Positions 31,079 through 43,095 of a DNA stretch of 64,000 nucleotides are shown piece after piece. A model generated the notes under the pieces. The model had not been told where the DNA came from, did no database searches, and worked only from the letters and a program-made list of their open reading frames with translations. The stretch is taken from contig JAJJXM010000072.1 of the NCBI GenBank assembly GCA_024516155.1, positions 62,001 to 126,000 on the forward strand, read 5' to 3'. Origin of the DNA: Pyronema omphalodes. Taxonomy: Eukaryota > Ascomycota > Pezizomycetes > Pezizales > Pyronemataceae. Each line of letters opens with the position of its first letter. The first letter of the stretch is position 1. The translations under genes were made by a program, and so were the position numbers.

Positions 31079-32640
31079 GGTTGTTAAACTTTAGACGACT
31101 GGCAATAATATGCCTGAAGTGGATACTACAACAGCGGATTCGACATACTATCAAGCTGTGGTTGCATAGAGATTTATACCAATTGAACTCAGCTCTACCC
31201 GTCAGGATCTGCTGGAAATTGTCAGTACTAAAATCATCGTTTGATCCCTGAGATACCTACGAAGCTGTCATGACCCAACATCATGATTACCTCGCCTTCA
31301 AGGCACCACACACAAGAGATACCATGACCTCTCCTTCACAACGCGATCATAGAGTCACTTACCTCGAAGACTCTCCTCCTTCTCATTCTGCTTGTAACCT
31401 TTACCAAAACCCCTTTCAGCACGAGCATAATTGCTCATGCGCATCCTTTCTACATTCCCTGACGAGGTACCCACCAGAAACAGGTTCCTGATCCAGGCAC
31501 GAGATACGTGCCTAAGGATGTAAATAATAATTATATCTATGATCTGAGTGCAGGGATGCGGCGGGTGCCTGCATGCCTCAAGACCATCCTCCGCAGGTGG
31601 TTGTGACACGTGAGCAGATTAGTCTTGGTGTGTCTAGGCATGATGTGTCACTCGGTTGAGTTGACCTCAGGGTGGTGGAAGGTTTGCGTCCTGGGTGTGT
31701 TACCGGAGTGCTCAATCTGATATTATGGAGATATTTTGCAGACGCTGTGGATAATGTGGATGCATCCTGGCGGCAGGATGAGGAGGAACGTGATAGCCGG
31801 CTGTGGTGATGAAATGACATCCGGAGGTTTATTAATAACGACGCGTCGGAGCTGCATTCCAGGTTATTCAGGTAATTTGGATCTGCGGCAAGAGTAATTT
31901 CATCAGAAATGTGTGGTTGAAATTTGAGGATTCAGCCGGTGCAGACGAGCCGTAGCGAGCAAGCATTTCGACGGAGCTCCAGAATCAGCGGTGGTAAGGT
32001 TGACAACTTTGAGACGGTTGCGGTTGATGTCGTTTTGATAGCTCTTTCGGATGGCGGTAGGGGAGTATTTATGTGTATTCGAGTCAGCAGAAGGAGTGAG
32101 GTATGGTGAGTGGTGGGGTTCAAGGTCCCCTATTATACCAATGCGCGAGTAATTCCGGTGCCGTTTTATCAAAAACTACAAATAATCAAGCAATGGCAAA
32201 AGCAAATATAAAATCAGTAACGAAGAAATCCTATTCATAGCACCTAAATGAAAGCTTGCAAGAGTCACAATAAGCGAGCAATCAGCAAGCCAGCGCGAAA
32301 CCATTTCGTAAGCGAGAATCATAGCAGCAATCGTGAAAACACCCGAGCAGCCAAAGTACTCGCTATCGAATGAAGCCAGCCAAACATCAAATGCCTTGAC
32401 CCTTTTTGCCGCTTGCTTTTGTGTCTTTATTTAACCGTGCCTTTCATAAATGCTCGCTGCTCATAAATATTGTACAGACAAACCTATCCATAACTTGACA
32501 ATCTCTAACGGTGGTCTCTTTACAACGGTGTATTTCAGCGGTCCCGGCAATTTTGTATGGAAAAATAACTTTATCTTGTGCTATAACGACATTGTAAAGG
32601 CAACGCGCAACATTCGCGCGGTTTATGCATATGTTCCGGT
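31079..32640 (+). other. Intergenic sequence without recognised features
   Basis: Only short unrelated frames are present on either strand. Base composition is mixed and there are no long repeats. I see nothing functional here. Confidence 0.5.
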
Positions 32641-33024
32641 GACGTCATCTTACCGGGCTTGCTCTCTCCCACTCCGGTCCCTTCCTTAGCCGCCCACTCT
32701 GCTTGTTCCCCTCAATCACTTGCTCCCACCGCTGTGGTGTCCGTTCCTGAAAGTGGTGTTGCACCTGAAGTCACTGAATCTGTTGCTTCACCTTCCACAG
32801 TCGCAGACGACCATAGTGTCAATACGCCGACACGCTTGACGCTGATCCTGCTGGTCCTTTGAGATCTGGTTCACCAAAGTACTCACCCGCTATCACTTCT
32901 GATGCTGCTCCCGCAGGTTCTCTGTCCTCCAAGGCTTCTGATTCTATCCCCGCTGTCACCTCCTCCGCTGGCTGGACAGACCTAAATGTTTACTCTGCGA
33001 GGGCTTTCACGGGCGACGTCTACT
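32641..33024 (+). pseudogene. Ser/Pro/Ala-rich coding remnant with a frameshift
   Basis: Two adjacent plus frames have similar composition. The first runs to about 32862 (SPTPVPSLAAHSACSP and VPESGVAPEVTESVA). The second runs from about 32830 (DADPAGPLRSGSPKYSP) to TGA at 33024. A one-base shift near 32835 would join them. It may be a decayed low-complexity protein gene; no domain is recognised and chance is possible. Confidence 0.3.
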
Positions 33025-33595
33025 GAAACATAGTAGACTACACCATTTTAGATGAAATGACGGCAGCATTCAGTGATCGGGGACAACCAGTCCCGGAAGT
33101 TACAGTCCTCCTATAGGACTGGATGTATAACGTAAGTTTTATTCCTGCTTTCTGATATTGATTATTCAGAAAATCATGCTAATTTTGGAAGTCAGTAGAC
33201 GGGGTTTATTGATTATGAGGATATTATGCTCCTAAAGTCAGAGGTAGAGCATTGATAGACTGGGGAACTTGCCCAACTTAGTCTTGCACATACTCTGATT
33301 CTGCGCATGACTTCTCTTTTACACTGTCAATTATTTTTTGGAAATTATATAGGAACTACTTTCTTTGTCTTTTACTGTCTCCTATCTTTTTTTTTTCAGG
33401 TCCAATATGCCATTTATACATCAGTGGCACAACACATTTTTCCATAAAATCGTGACTTGGAGATTGTTCAACTATTACTCAATAGTGATTCGGAGAATAA
33501 TTGTGGTGTAAAGTGCATTGTGTTAATAGATGTTGATAGATGTTGATCATGATTCTCCAGTCACATTCGGCTGTTCGTGGAATGCATCTGTCTTA

Positions 33596-34397
33596 GGGTG
33601 CGTCTGGATAGCAGAATGCAGGGTTCTTCCGTTACAAGAGACCATCCGTTTACGGTCGGAAACGGACTCTGCGATCTAACGGACAAATTTGCCAAACACA
33701 AAAGTCCAGATCAGATGAGTTATCCAAACACAGAGGTGAACTTACTTTAGAACGCGGGCATAAGCACGGGTCGGAAAATTTTCCCCGCTAGGGATCTTGC
33801 CCAAAATCCTCGGTCGCTGGAGACATTACCATACACTCTCCAGCACAATTCTCGGTCGCAGCTCCACAACCGTGTCAACTCAATCAGAACCACCCGAATC
33901 ACGACCAAGATCATTTCCCATACTCTCGCCTGCACAGTTGTCCGTCGCAACCCCACAACCCCCCTTGACTAACCGTGAGTAAAACTGTTGGGCTGAATAG
34001 ATCACCCATTTTGTGTAGGAGCGATGCAAATACGGTTCGGGTGTTGGATATTTCCGAGGTGTTTGTGGTTTGGGAATGATGGATATCGCGGTTAGGGTAA
34101 CACAGAAAGCGAAGTATGAAAAAAAAAATTTTTTTTGGTTAGTCACGGAAATTTTGGGCGGGATGAAGCACGTGATGCGAGCAATTTTTCATTTTTGTAG
34201 GACGTGGTTCCGTAACGGACATGAAAAGTACCTCGAGAGGTACTTTCTTGTGACGGACAATTTCTTAGCGACGTAACGGACGATTTCATTAAGGAAAGGA
34301 GCAAATCGTCCTTTCCAAACACCCCAAAATTTTGCATAACGGAGGGACCCCTGTTAACGGACAAAACCGCCCATTTTCGGCGTATCCAGACGCGCCC
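33596..34397. mobile_element. PIF/Harbinger-like MITE, 802 bp
   Basis: The terminal inverted repeats GGGTGCGTCTGGATA (33596-33610) and TATCCAGACGCGCCC (34383-34397) match at 14 of 15 positions. TTA is duplicated at 33593-33595 and 34398-34400. The 3-bp TTA target and G-rich termini fit PIF/Harbinger. There is no transposase gene, so it is non-autonomous. Inside are several TAACGGAC-type motifs near both ends and a 10-bp inverted repeat at 34225-34246. Confidence 0.88.
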
Positions 34398-34400
34398 TTA

Positions 34401-35797
34401 GTATGTGCATTCATACAGGGGGGCAAATGACAAGCGCAGTGACACAATCAGGAAACCGCCTTAACCTTCTACCCAAGTATAAAGTGCAATAAGCATCGGC
34501 ATCGTAACACGACCGAGTCCTTTTGTAATACCAGCAGTATTCGCTGTATATAATAAAACATGGCAATCGCTGTTCTGTATGCCCATCATTTAGTCCCGAT
34601 TGACGTTCAACAATCTACCCGGTAGATCACGGTTCGCCTTGTCCTCATTAGGACACTTCTGGCTTCTTGAATTGAATCTCATCATCTCTCTATCCCTCTT
34701 TTCCCGTGATTTGTCATCAAATGTTTACCTGTTTAATTGAATGGCTGCCAACATTTCATACCGCTATGATCGTGCATTATATTCTTTCATGTCCTTGAGC
34801 GCCTGTAATAAGTTACGAAAGTATGGTGTTTTATCTTATGGAGGGATTCAATACGGAACCTATTCAATATATATTAACCCAACGAAAAGACTGATGAAAA
34901 TACGGAGACAGGGAGGCAACACGCAGAGTTCATCCTCAGTGTGGCTATCCTTGAGTTCTATTTCAAAGTTTTGGGAGCCATGTGTAATCCGAAGACTTCG
35001 ATCACCTGAAAGTATTTTTCCAACGGCTCCAGTCTTTTTTGTAAGAGTGAATACCATGGTCAGTATTCTGAAATCCCTGCTACAAAACTTCAACTAGTAT
35101 CCTGACTTCACATTACTGTCTCGATGGAACATTCAGATCATCCGACTCGCCTGTGAGATTGTTTCTAATCCATCCTCTTCGCATTCCGGACTATCCGGTA
35201 ACACCAGTACTATCCCTAACCAAATAGCTGTCGTATTTTTGTACTGCTGCACCCTAGAAGAATCTTATCACCGAGGTACAGAATCAAGATATCAATTGTC
35301 ATGGGTTCCATATCCAGTCATCTCTCATTAATACGCCTTGAAAATATCTGCCTTAATTTCATTTTCTGCAATTAACCATGCGTTCGAACGTCATTTTCCG
35401 GTAGTGAGACACTTGCTGGTTACAAGTACCACATGGAGCAATTCAGAACGAAATTGCAATGATTATATCCGACCATCTCCTTTGTGGCGAGCTGTATTTG
35501 TCACTATGTGAAAACCAGTGGTAACACGTCCCTGACGAACAAAACATCGCCGATAGATGGCGGGCTTGTCATACAGATAAGCGAATGGCTGCTGACGTCT
35601 TTCAAGGCATTGGCATAACCGACGTCTTGCTGTGCTTGAGACATCCGCAGAGAAATTCTCAAAGCAGTATGGTCTCCCACATTACGACCCTACTACCGAA
35701 TCTTCAAATAGATCGTGTAATCCGGTTGATTGGAACCCATAAGTATCCACATAATAACCTCCATATTCATTTCTTTCTCCATCGATTCGCCACCAAG
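34401..35797 (+). other. Intergenic region upstream of the P450
   Basis: Overlapping frames near 34741-35097 (plus, 118 aa) and 34860-35093 (minus, 77 aa) have no recognised domain. The plus frame that enters the P450 is open from 35585, but its first 71 codons do not look like a P450 N-terminus. Confidence 0.4.
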
Positions 35798-37323
35798 ATG
35801 TTTTCCATTTTTCAGATAATTCTAGTGTCAGTTACGGCCCTTTTTGCAGGCTGTTTCACCGGAAGTTATGTCAAATCCCGACGTTTATCTGCACGATTCC
35901 CGCAATGCATGCCGCCGGCTCGCATCCACGATTTCCTTGGGCTGCGTCGTTTAATCACCATGAATAAATGTATCCGTATGCAACGCTTGCCGTTTTATCC
36001 TTCCACTCTTTACAACCGGTACAATCGCTACACACTTCCCTTGGACCCTTCACAGAGTGCCTTTATCACCGCAGACCCGGCCAACATCCGTCGATTGATG
36101 ACTGACACCACAAGTTCTTCCCCCCTCCACGGACTATCAATGGTATCACTGACTTCCCAGCGATTGGTGTTTCTCCCGGTCGAGAACGTTTCCGTTACCT
36201 TCTCGGCTCAGGATTCTTCGTTCTTGATGGCAAAGGCTGGTCCGGGCCGCGATCTCAAATCAGTCATCTATTTTCCCATTCAAACTTACTTGACTTCACA
36301 GCCCTTGAAGAACGCATTCAACGCATTTTGTTTCCCGTCCTCATTCCAGGTCACACCATAAACCTTACACCTTTTGTGGAAAGGATCTCTCTTGACGAGT
36401 CACTAAACTTTCTCCTCGGCTGTAACACCACCGCTCCTGATATTGAGAAATTCGTCAAGGCTTATCAAGATGGGTTGTGGTATATCAACCTTTCCCGCGC
36501 GATTAAGATTATTAACTGGGTTCGTCCACCGGGTTATCGAAAAGCCGCGCGTATCGTACGGGATTGGACCGACCAGCGAATTGAAGAAGCCAGCTACCGT
36601 GAGGGAACGTTTCTAAAGGCTATCGAGTATTGTTTACCGGAAGAGAAACGCGGACATGTTCTCAACGCTTTATTTGCCGGAAAAGATACCACTGCGGCTG
36701 TTGTTGTTTGGACTATTTGGAATTTAGTTAGAAGAGTTGAAATCATGCAGAAGCTCCGGGAAGAGGTGATGGCTATAGTCGGTCAGGATATTCCGACTTT
36801 CGAGAAACTGCAGGAGATGAAATTATTGAGAGCGGTGATAAATGAGACTCTGCGACTTACACCTCCAGTTCCGATGACGAATCGAGAACCGCATGTTCCA
36901 GTTGCCCTACCCGTCGGTGGTGGCGATGGAAGTTCACCGCTGCTGGTACCAGAGGGGAAGACAGTAATGCTGGATATATTTTCAATGCAGAGGAGACGGG
37001 ATATTTGGGGAGCTGATGCGGAGGTGTGGCGACCAGAGCGGTGGATTGAGAATGAAGCTTTGGAAAGCCAGTCCGCGGCGGCATGTACGTTTATTCCGTT
37101 CGGATTTGGGCCAAGAAATTGCTTAGGTGCTGGTATGGCATGGAATACGGCGGGGTATACAATTGTGAGGATGTTGCAGGAGTTTAAGGAGATTAGGAAG
37201 AAGGAGGGTGAGAGTGACGAAGCTACGTTTACTAGTGCTCCGCAGCCGATGCCGGGGAACGGGGTTTGGATCACGCTGGGCTCTAGGACGGACGAGACTT
37301 TTTTCGATCGACGATTCGACTAA
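35798..37323 (+). CDS. Cytochrome P450 (CYP52-like), single exon with one frameshift
   Basis: ATG at 35798 begins a hydrophobic membrane anchor of about 20 residues, so the enzyme should sit in the ER membrane. Frame 2 is lost at a run of six C (36120-36125), and frame 1 carries on to the stop at 37323; total length is near 508 residues, normal for the family. Motifs: helix-I AGKDTT (about residue 293), ETLR (about 348), RPERW (about 415) and the heme-binding FGFGPRNCLGAG with its Cys near 440. The PVGGG-DGSSPL segment and the overall pattern resemble fungal alkane/fatty-acid omega-hydroxylases (CYP52), but the substrate is not shown. The shift could be a homopolymer sequencing error or a true lesion. 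Confidence 0.85.
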
Positions 37324-37824
37324 TCATGTCACAAATCATATCTGGAGCGGTTCTGGAGTGTGTAGTCTTAATGATATTTCGTTCTTTCAACTCTTGAACA
37401 CGATCTGACAGGAATTTTACTAAGAATCTGCACTGATTTATTGCTTATATTGCGCTGTTTGGAGAGAAACACCCATACTGGTACCGTGAGTGGCAATTAT
37501 AGATGTGTTTATACTGTAATTCCAACGGGGACAAGAAAGTATTTGATGCGTATATCCTGCAGTGAGAGGAGAAGAGACTTATTAAGAAAACTAAAAAGAA
37601 ATATCGAAAGTAATTAAGTCCCGTATCCCTACCCGAGACAAAACACAAAAACAAAACCGAAGTTCAATCGAGCCTGAACAAAACCAAACCAACTTTTTGT
37701 CTATTCATACATTACCTATTGCCGTCAATAGTAGAAAATTCGTTGTTACAAAATGAAGAAACCATGGGTATTAGTTTAGGTTTTGCAAAAAACCCAATTT
37801 CCGAGTTAATGAAAGTCGGAACGT
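37324..37824 (+). other. Convergent 3' region between P450 and PRPP synthetase
   Basis: AT-rich spacer between two converging genes. No gene or repeat is seen; it presumably holds both 3' UTRs. Confidence 0.5.
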
Positions 37825-38939
37825 TTAGACGAAGGCATGACTGAATAAGAAAGAAACGCTCTCTCCGTTATGTGTCCTTCTGCAAGCCTCGGCAAGCTGA
37901 ACTCTACGTCAGTACTGTTTCCTTCAAGCTTGAGGGATTAACTTACCGTCGGTGCAACGTCAATGGTATCAATCTTACTACATCTTAACTTCTTCTCGGC
38001 GTGTGGGACGGTGTCGGTGACCACAAGACGACTGAGTTTGCTAGCATTCACCTTTTCACAAGCATTTCCAGAAAGGATCCCATGGGTTACAATGGCCACC
38101 ACTTGCTTTGCACCGTTATTTGTCAAAATTTCCGCAGCTTTGCAAAGGGTACCACAAGTATCTGCCATATCATCGACCAAAATGGCAATCTTATCCTGAA
38201 CATCACCAACCAGAGTCATACGGGCAACCTCATTGGGGCGAGAGCGTTCTTTATGAATGAGTGCAAAGTTCAAATCGAGACGATCAGCGAGAGCAGTTGC
38301 ACGCTTTGCTCCTCCAGCATCGGGCGATACAATGACGGCGTTCTTGTAATCGAAATTCTCGCGAATATAGCGTAGCGTGAGAGGCTCGGCATACAAGCTA
38401 AGACGGTTAGCGGATTGACGAAATCACAACGACAAGACTCACTTGTCAACGGGTACGTCAAAAAATCCTTGGATCTGCGATGCGTGTAGATCCATAGTGA
38501 TGACATGGTCGCAACCAGCACGTTGGATCATATTTGCAATAAGTTTGGCTGAAATTGGAGCACGGGATTTGTCCTTTTTGTCCTGACGAGCATAGGGAAA
38601 GTTGGGCATGATGGCAGTAATGCGACGAGCGGATGCTGTCTTGCAGGCTTTCACAATAATCAAGAGTTCCATAAGGTGATCGTTAAAGTCCTCTCCAGGG
38701 CTTGTGGTCTGTAACACAAATACATCTTCGTCCCGAACAGACTCGCGCATAATCACAGAGGTTTCCTGGTTCGAGTATTTGAATACTGACATGTCCAGAA
38801 GCTCGACACCAAGGCTGTGAACGTTAGTTGAAGTCTTATTAAGCTCGACCGCACGGGTGCATTATTACCGCTCCGACACGCGCTTCGCAAGCTCTGGGTG
38901 GGAATTTCCCGCAAGAAGCTTAATGGCGTTGGTGGGCAT
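37825..38939 (-). CDS. PRS: Ribose-phosphate pyrophosphokinase (PRPP synthetase)
   Basis: Four exons: 38939-38869, 38814-38443, 38397-37947 and 37896-37825. They give 966 nt (321 aa), the usual length. Introns are 54, 45 and 50 bp with GTAATA, GTGAGT and GTAAGT donors and branch sites such as CTAAC and CTGAC. The enzyme makes PRPP from ribose-5-phosphate and ATP for nucleotide, His and Trp synthesis in the cytosol. Motifs: [18 protein letters not shown] at the N-terminus, [14 protein letters not shown], the PRPP loop [16 protein letters not shown] (about 172-187) and [10 protein letters not shown] (about 223-232). It ends [14 protein letters not shown]. It lacks the long insertions of yeast Prs1 and Prs5, so it resembles the Prs2/3/4 class. 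It is divergent from SEC13. Confidence 0.95.
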
Positions 38940-39419
38940 TTTGGGGTAATGATAGTATATTGGTGCTGTAGGAGCTCGGTATGCTTGGTGCTGTGGGAGC
39001 TCTGTGAGCAAGTCGATCCAAATAGTAAACGAGTGGTGAAAATGATATTTTTCTGGAAATCTGATGGTCCTTCTTTCCGAATCCTACTTGGGCAGCTGGG
39101 AGGTGGAGGGGGAGGGGTGGAGCTATATCGCCGGGTAATCGAATACAGATAAGCTTCGCTCCGGCACTGAGGCTCAACATTGCACCAGAGGATTTCATCT
39201 AATCAGATAATCAAGTCTTTGTAGGCAAGTTTCAGAGTACAACGCTAACCGCATTGAAGCTCTGGTCAGCAGCGAAAGTAACAGCTTGTCCCCTGCACCC
39301 CACAGAGAAAGTTAACATCACCACCATCCGCGTCGTCCATTCTCTCCGACCTCCAATTTTGGGAAACGTATTTCCACTTCCACGCGACATTCGCTTAGAT
39401 TTACACGTTTTCCGCAGCC
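38940..39419. promoter_or_regulatory. Shared divergent promoter region of PRS and SEC13
   Basis: The 480 bp between the two start codons must contain both promoters and 5' UTRs. No TATA box stands out. It contains short open frames but no gene. Confidence 0.5.
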
Positions 39420-40658
39420 ATGGTTGGTGTGACAATCTTCCGTCGGAGATGATGTACTAACAGGAAGTTTGAAGACGCAATTAGCCAATCTCCATGAGGA
39501 CATGATCGTGAGCTCCCCGATGCCGCCACCATCATTCCGAGAACAATTCTAACATCTGAAACGCGCAGCATGACTGTCAACTTGACTACTATGGAAAGCG
39601 TCTGGCGGTAGGGCTCCCCATTTGTCCCCTGCGCTCCACAATCGCGTCTGACCGCCGAACCACAGACCTGTTCTTCCGACAAAACCATCAAGATCTTCGA
39701 GGTTGACCGTGAGAACCACCGATTACTCGAGACCCTAAGGGGGTAAATACTACCTTACACTCACGAGTTACACCTGCTGATGTGTAATAGACACGATGGA
39801 CCTGTTTGGGAGGTGTCTTGGGCTCACCCCAAGTTTGGAAACATCCTCGCGTCTGCCTCCTACGATGGCAAGGCGTTGATCTGGCAGGAGAGACAGGGAC
39901 AGTGGTCAAAGATGGTCGATGGCTCGGCGAGGCCCGTTGAGGTTCAGCACACTGCTTCCGGTCAGTGGTAACTTTCTTTGCGCTCGAGCTCTGCTAATAG
40001 AGGACAGTCAACTCTGTAAAATGGGGACCCCACGAGCTCGGAGCCGTCCTTGCATGTGCCTCTTCCGATGGAAAGGTGTCTGTGCTAGAAGTCCGCGAAG
40101 ACCGTTCCGTCGTTACCAAGACTTTTGATGCACACAAACTCGGCTGCAACAGCATCTCATGGGCACCTGTCACGACTCCCGGTAGCCTTGTCACCACTAC
40201 TCTTCCCGGAGCCTCCACCGGACCTCTTCCCCAGCGCAGACTGGTCACTGGTGGAAGTGATAACGTTGTCAGGATTTGGTTGTACAAGTAAGTACTGCAT
40301 ACCCGGGTATTTGATGCATACTGACTTTTATAGCAACGACACCGGCGAGTACACCGTACAGGCTGAGCTTCTTGGCCACACTGATTGGGTCCGTGATGTT
40401 GCATGGGCACCCAGCGTTCTCCCGAGATCTTACATTGCATCGGCATCTCAGGATAAGAGTGTTATCATCTGGGTTGCCGAGACTCCTGAGGGACCTTGGG
40501 TAAAGAAAGAGCTTCCTATGGAGTCGGTTATGTGGAAGGTTTCCTGGAGTCTGAGTGGTAATGTTTTGGTTGCCAGTGGTGGTGATAATAAGGTTACCAT
40601 GTGGAAGGAGAACTCTCACACTGGAGAGTGGTTCAAGGTATCCTCCATTGAGGAGTAG
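39420..40658 (+). CDS. SEC13: SEC13, COPII coat and nuclear pore WD40 protein
   Basis: Seven exons: 39420-39426, 39485-39507, 39569-39607, 39666-39742, 39791-39960, 40008-40287 and 40334-40658. They give 921 nt (306 aa), close to the known length. Introns are 46-61 bp with CTAAC/CTGAC-type branch sites and AG acceptors. Sec13 pairs with Sec31 in the COPII outer coat and with the Nup84/Nup107-160 complex. Diagnostic stretches are [56 protein letters not shown] and [14 protein letters not shown], spread over six WD40 blades. The first exon (7 nt) encodes only MV plus one base; it is chosen because it gives [12 protein letters not shown], matching the family start. Confidence 0.95.
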
Positions 40659-41629
40659 GGTAGGTAGTGATAGCACATAGATTTTTCTTAATGTACAGCG
40701 AATGTAATATCTACTTAATGACAATCGCGTAGTACTGATTTTCGTTTAATGCATGATGTACAGTCTGTATACATACAGCTCATGTATTTACGGAATTTCT
40801 GTACATATGCATACTTGTATTACTGCTGCCGCCTCGCCAATCAAAAAACTCAAACTTAGACATCTCTAGCGTGGCTTCCGCAGTTACAGCCGACGGCCGG
40901 CGTATGTACTGGTCCACTCAAAGCTAGCCCAGCTCTCGATGGAACCATTTAGGCATGCGTATTGCGGTAGTCCATCGCATCCTTTATCTATCCATACCGT
41001 ATACCATTGTTTCGTCATGCTTGAACCGACGTCTGGCATAATAGAGACATATAACGAAGCACCGACTGTTTTAACCTTTTACATATAAGTTCTATGAGAT
41101 GTTGGGGCATGGGATATGGTGGTGTGGTGGTGTGGAATACCGGTGAAGTCATGAATCATTTTTGTGATATGATGATGATGATAAGACGATGATATGACTA
41201 TAAGGGTAGATAGCGTGGATAGAGTGGATGAAGTACATACATATGTAGATTATTATGGGGGGGGGGGGGGGTATTTTATTAGTATATGTATACATAAACA
41301 AGAGCAAAAAAAAAGAATTGCGGATTATGAATATTGTTTGTGGTGTATTATATTTGTGATATCGACTGTTGAAGATGTATTATATTGTTGTATGTATATT
41401 AAATTGAAAGATGGCTTCAGAACTAAGAAAATATCCAATTCTTCGGTTCTTTGGTTCTTCGGTTCTTGGCCTATGCAATAACTATACATACATAGCAGAG
41501 AGAGCTAGATCATGTTTTTGAACACTGTATATCTCGAGTCTTCAATATATACACACCGGAACCGCCTGCCTGTTGACTTTTGGCTGTTACATGGTCATCA
41601 GGCGTCGTCAGCGGCCATAAGTGAGCTGA

Positions 41630-41713
41630 GGGGTGGGGAGGGGTGGGGAGGGGTGGGGAGGGGAGGGAGGGAGGGGCGGGGGGGCGGGGGTGCGGGGGTG
41701 CGGACGGGGGTTA
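41630..41713 (+). repeat. G-rich tandem repeat with G-quadruplex potential
   Basis: Copies of GGGTGGGGAG are followed by further runs of three or more G, giving many closely spaced G-tracts. This fits the pattern needed for intramolecular G-quadruplexes on the plus strand. Confidence 0.75.
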
Positions 41714-42000
41714 CACCCTCTAATCCCCAGCCTCATCCCCAGCCTCGTCCCCATTCCCCAGCCCATCCTAGCCTTCTCTCCCAGCCTCCCCCCTCCCTCT
41801 TATCTAATCTCCAATCTCATACATCCCAGCATCAGCATATCCCAGCACCGCATCTTTGGCATCTTCTAGAAGAAGTTATGCACACTGTCACACTGTCACT
41901 GTCACACCGTCTGTCAGTGCATTTACATACAGTATGCAATTATGCTCTGCGCTAATTTAAGGGGTATGGTGCTTAGTCCACCTATCAACCCATCAACCCA

Positions 42001-42140
42001 CCCGCCCACCCACAAACCCACCAATCCACCAATCCACAAACCCGCCCACCAATCCACAAACCCGCCCACCAATCCACAAACCCGCCCACCAATCCACAAA
42101 CCCGCCCACCAATCCACAAACCCGCCCACCCACCTACCTA
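42001..42140 (+). repeat. 20-bp minisatellite
   Basis: The unit CCCGCCCACCAATCCACAAA is repeated four times exactly from 42041 to 42120, with partial copies on both sides. All copies are directly adjacent, with no unique spacers. Confidence 0.92.
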
Positions 42141-43095
42141 GCTTTGACAGGTAAGGGTGGCAGGGTAAGGGGCAGGTGTCAGGAGGGAGGGAGGGGATGG
42201 GATGAGATGACATGAGCATAATGTGGGATGTGGGATGTGGGATGTGCATGATATGGACTTGTCTGCTGCGACTGCTGGTTAAGAAGAGGAAGAAGACAGA
42301 GGAAGAAGGAGAAAGAGAATAAGGAGACAGATGACGAGATAGAGATAGATGACGCAGAACAAGAGCAAGAGGGTTGTTTATACTGTATTTTGTATTCTGT
42401 ATTTAATTTTTTGAGTCAATAATCATAAAAAAGCAGAATATCTATTCTATTTGCTTTCTCACTTTCCTACTTTCCTACTTTCCTACTTTCTCGCTTTCCA
42501 TTCATCTTCCCATCTCATCCGTCTTTCCATCCCATCCCATCCGTCTTTCGTTCTAGAATCTAAAGTTGTTTAACACCAAAAAAAAAAAAAAAAATAAAAG
42601 AAAACACCAAAAAGAAATAAAGAAATACAGAATACAAGGAAAGAGACGTTTAAACATTATTTGTAACTGTTGGACAGCTACTTTGAGTCGGTGGGAATGC
42701 CTGCTACCCTTTCCGAGCGCGCGCCCCCTTCCCCCCGTCCCCGAGGCCTCTCGCCCCCTTCCACTACAACCACCCCCTACCCCCCTACCCCCCTACCCCA
42801 CCCCTCTACCCCAACAGGCCTTCCCAGGCCCCCCGCGCTCCCCGGAGAAAAGAGCCTCCTCCTTCGCATGTCGCCTTTTGCATTTCGCTTCGTCGCAGAG
42901 TCGGGGTGTAGCCGTTGGTTCGTCGTCGGTTTCGCGAACAGCATCGCCCTGAGTAGCATCAAGCGTCCTCGCTTCACAGATATCGTTGTTCAGCACCAGC
43001 ATATCCGTTTTGCAATTTCGCTTGCTTCCACTCCAATTGCGCATATTCTTTTCACACTCCCTCCCTCATCATATCCCAGCCCTCCTCTCCTACTA

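Larger units (their letters stand above)
40659..43095 (+). other. Intergenic region with simple repeats
   Basis: This 2.4-kb stretch has no supportable gene. It holds a G15 run (41257-41271), a G-rich tract (41630-41713), a 20-bp minisatellite (42001-42140) and an A-rich tract near 42580. The open frames between 41512 and 42250 are translations of these repeats. Confidence 0.6.

Noticed and set aside
34741..35097. Opposed 118- and 77-codon frames
   Set aside because: Neither has a recognised domain, good start context or splice continuation.
35585..35797. Longer P450 start 71 codons upstream
   Set aside because: The extra residues precede the membrane anchor and do not look like a P450 N-terminus; ATG at 35798 fits the family.
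42001..42140. Regular short repeats resembling a CRISPR array
   Set aside because: The 20-bp units are directly adjacent with no unique spacers, and the genome is eukaryotic; it is a minisatellite.
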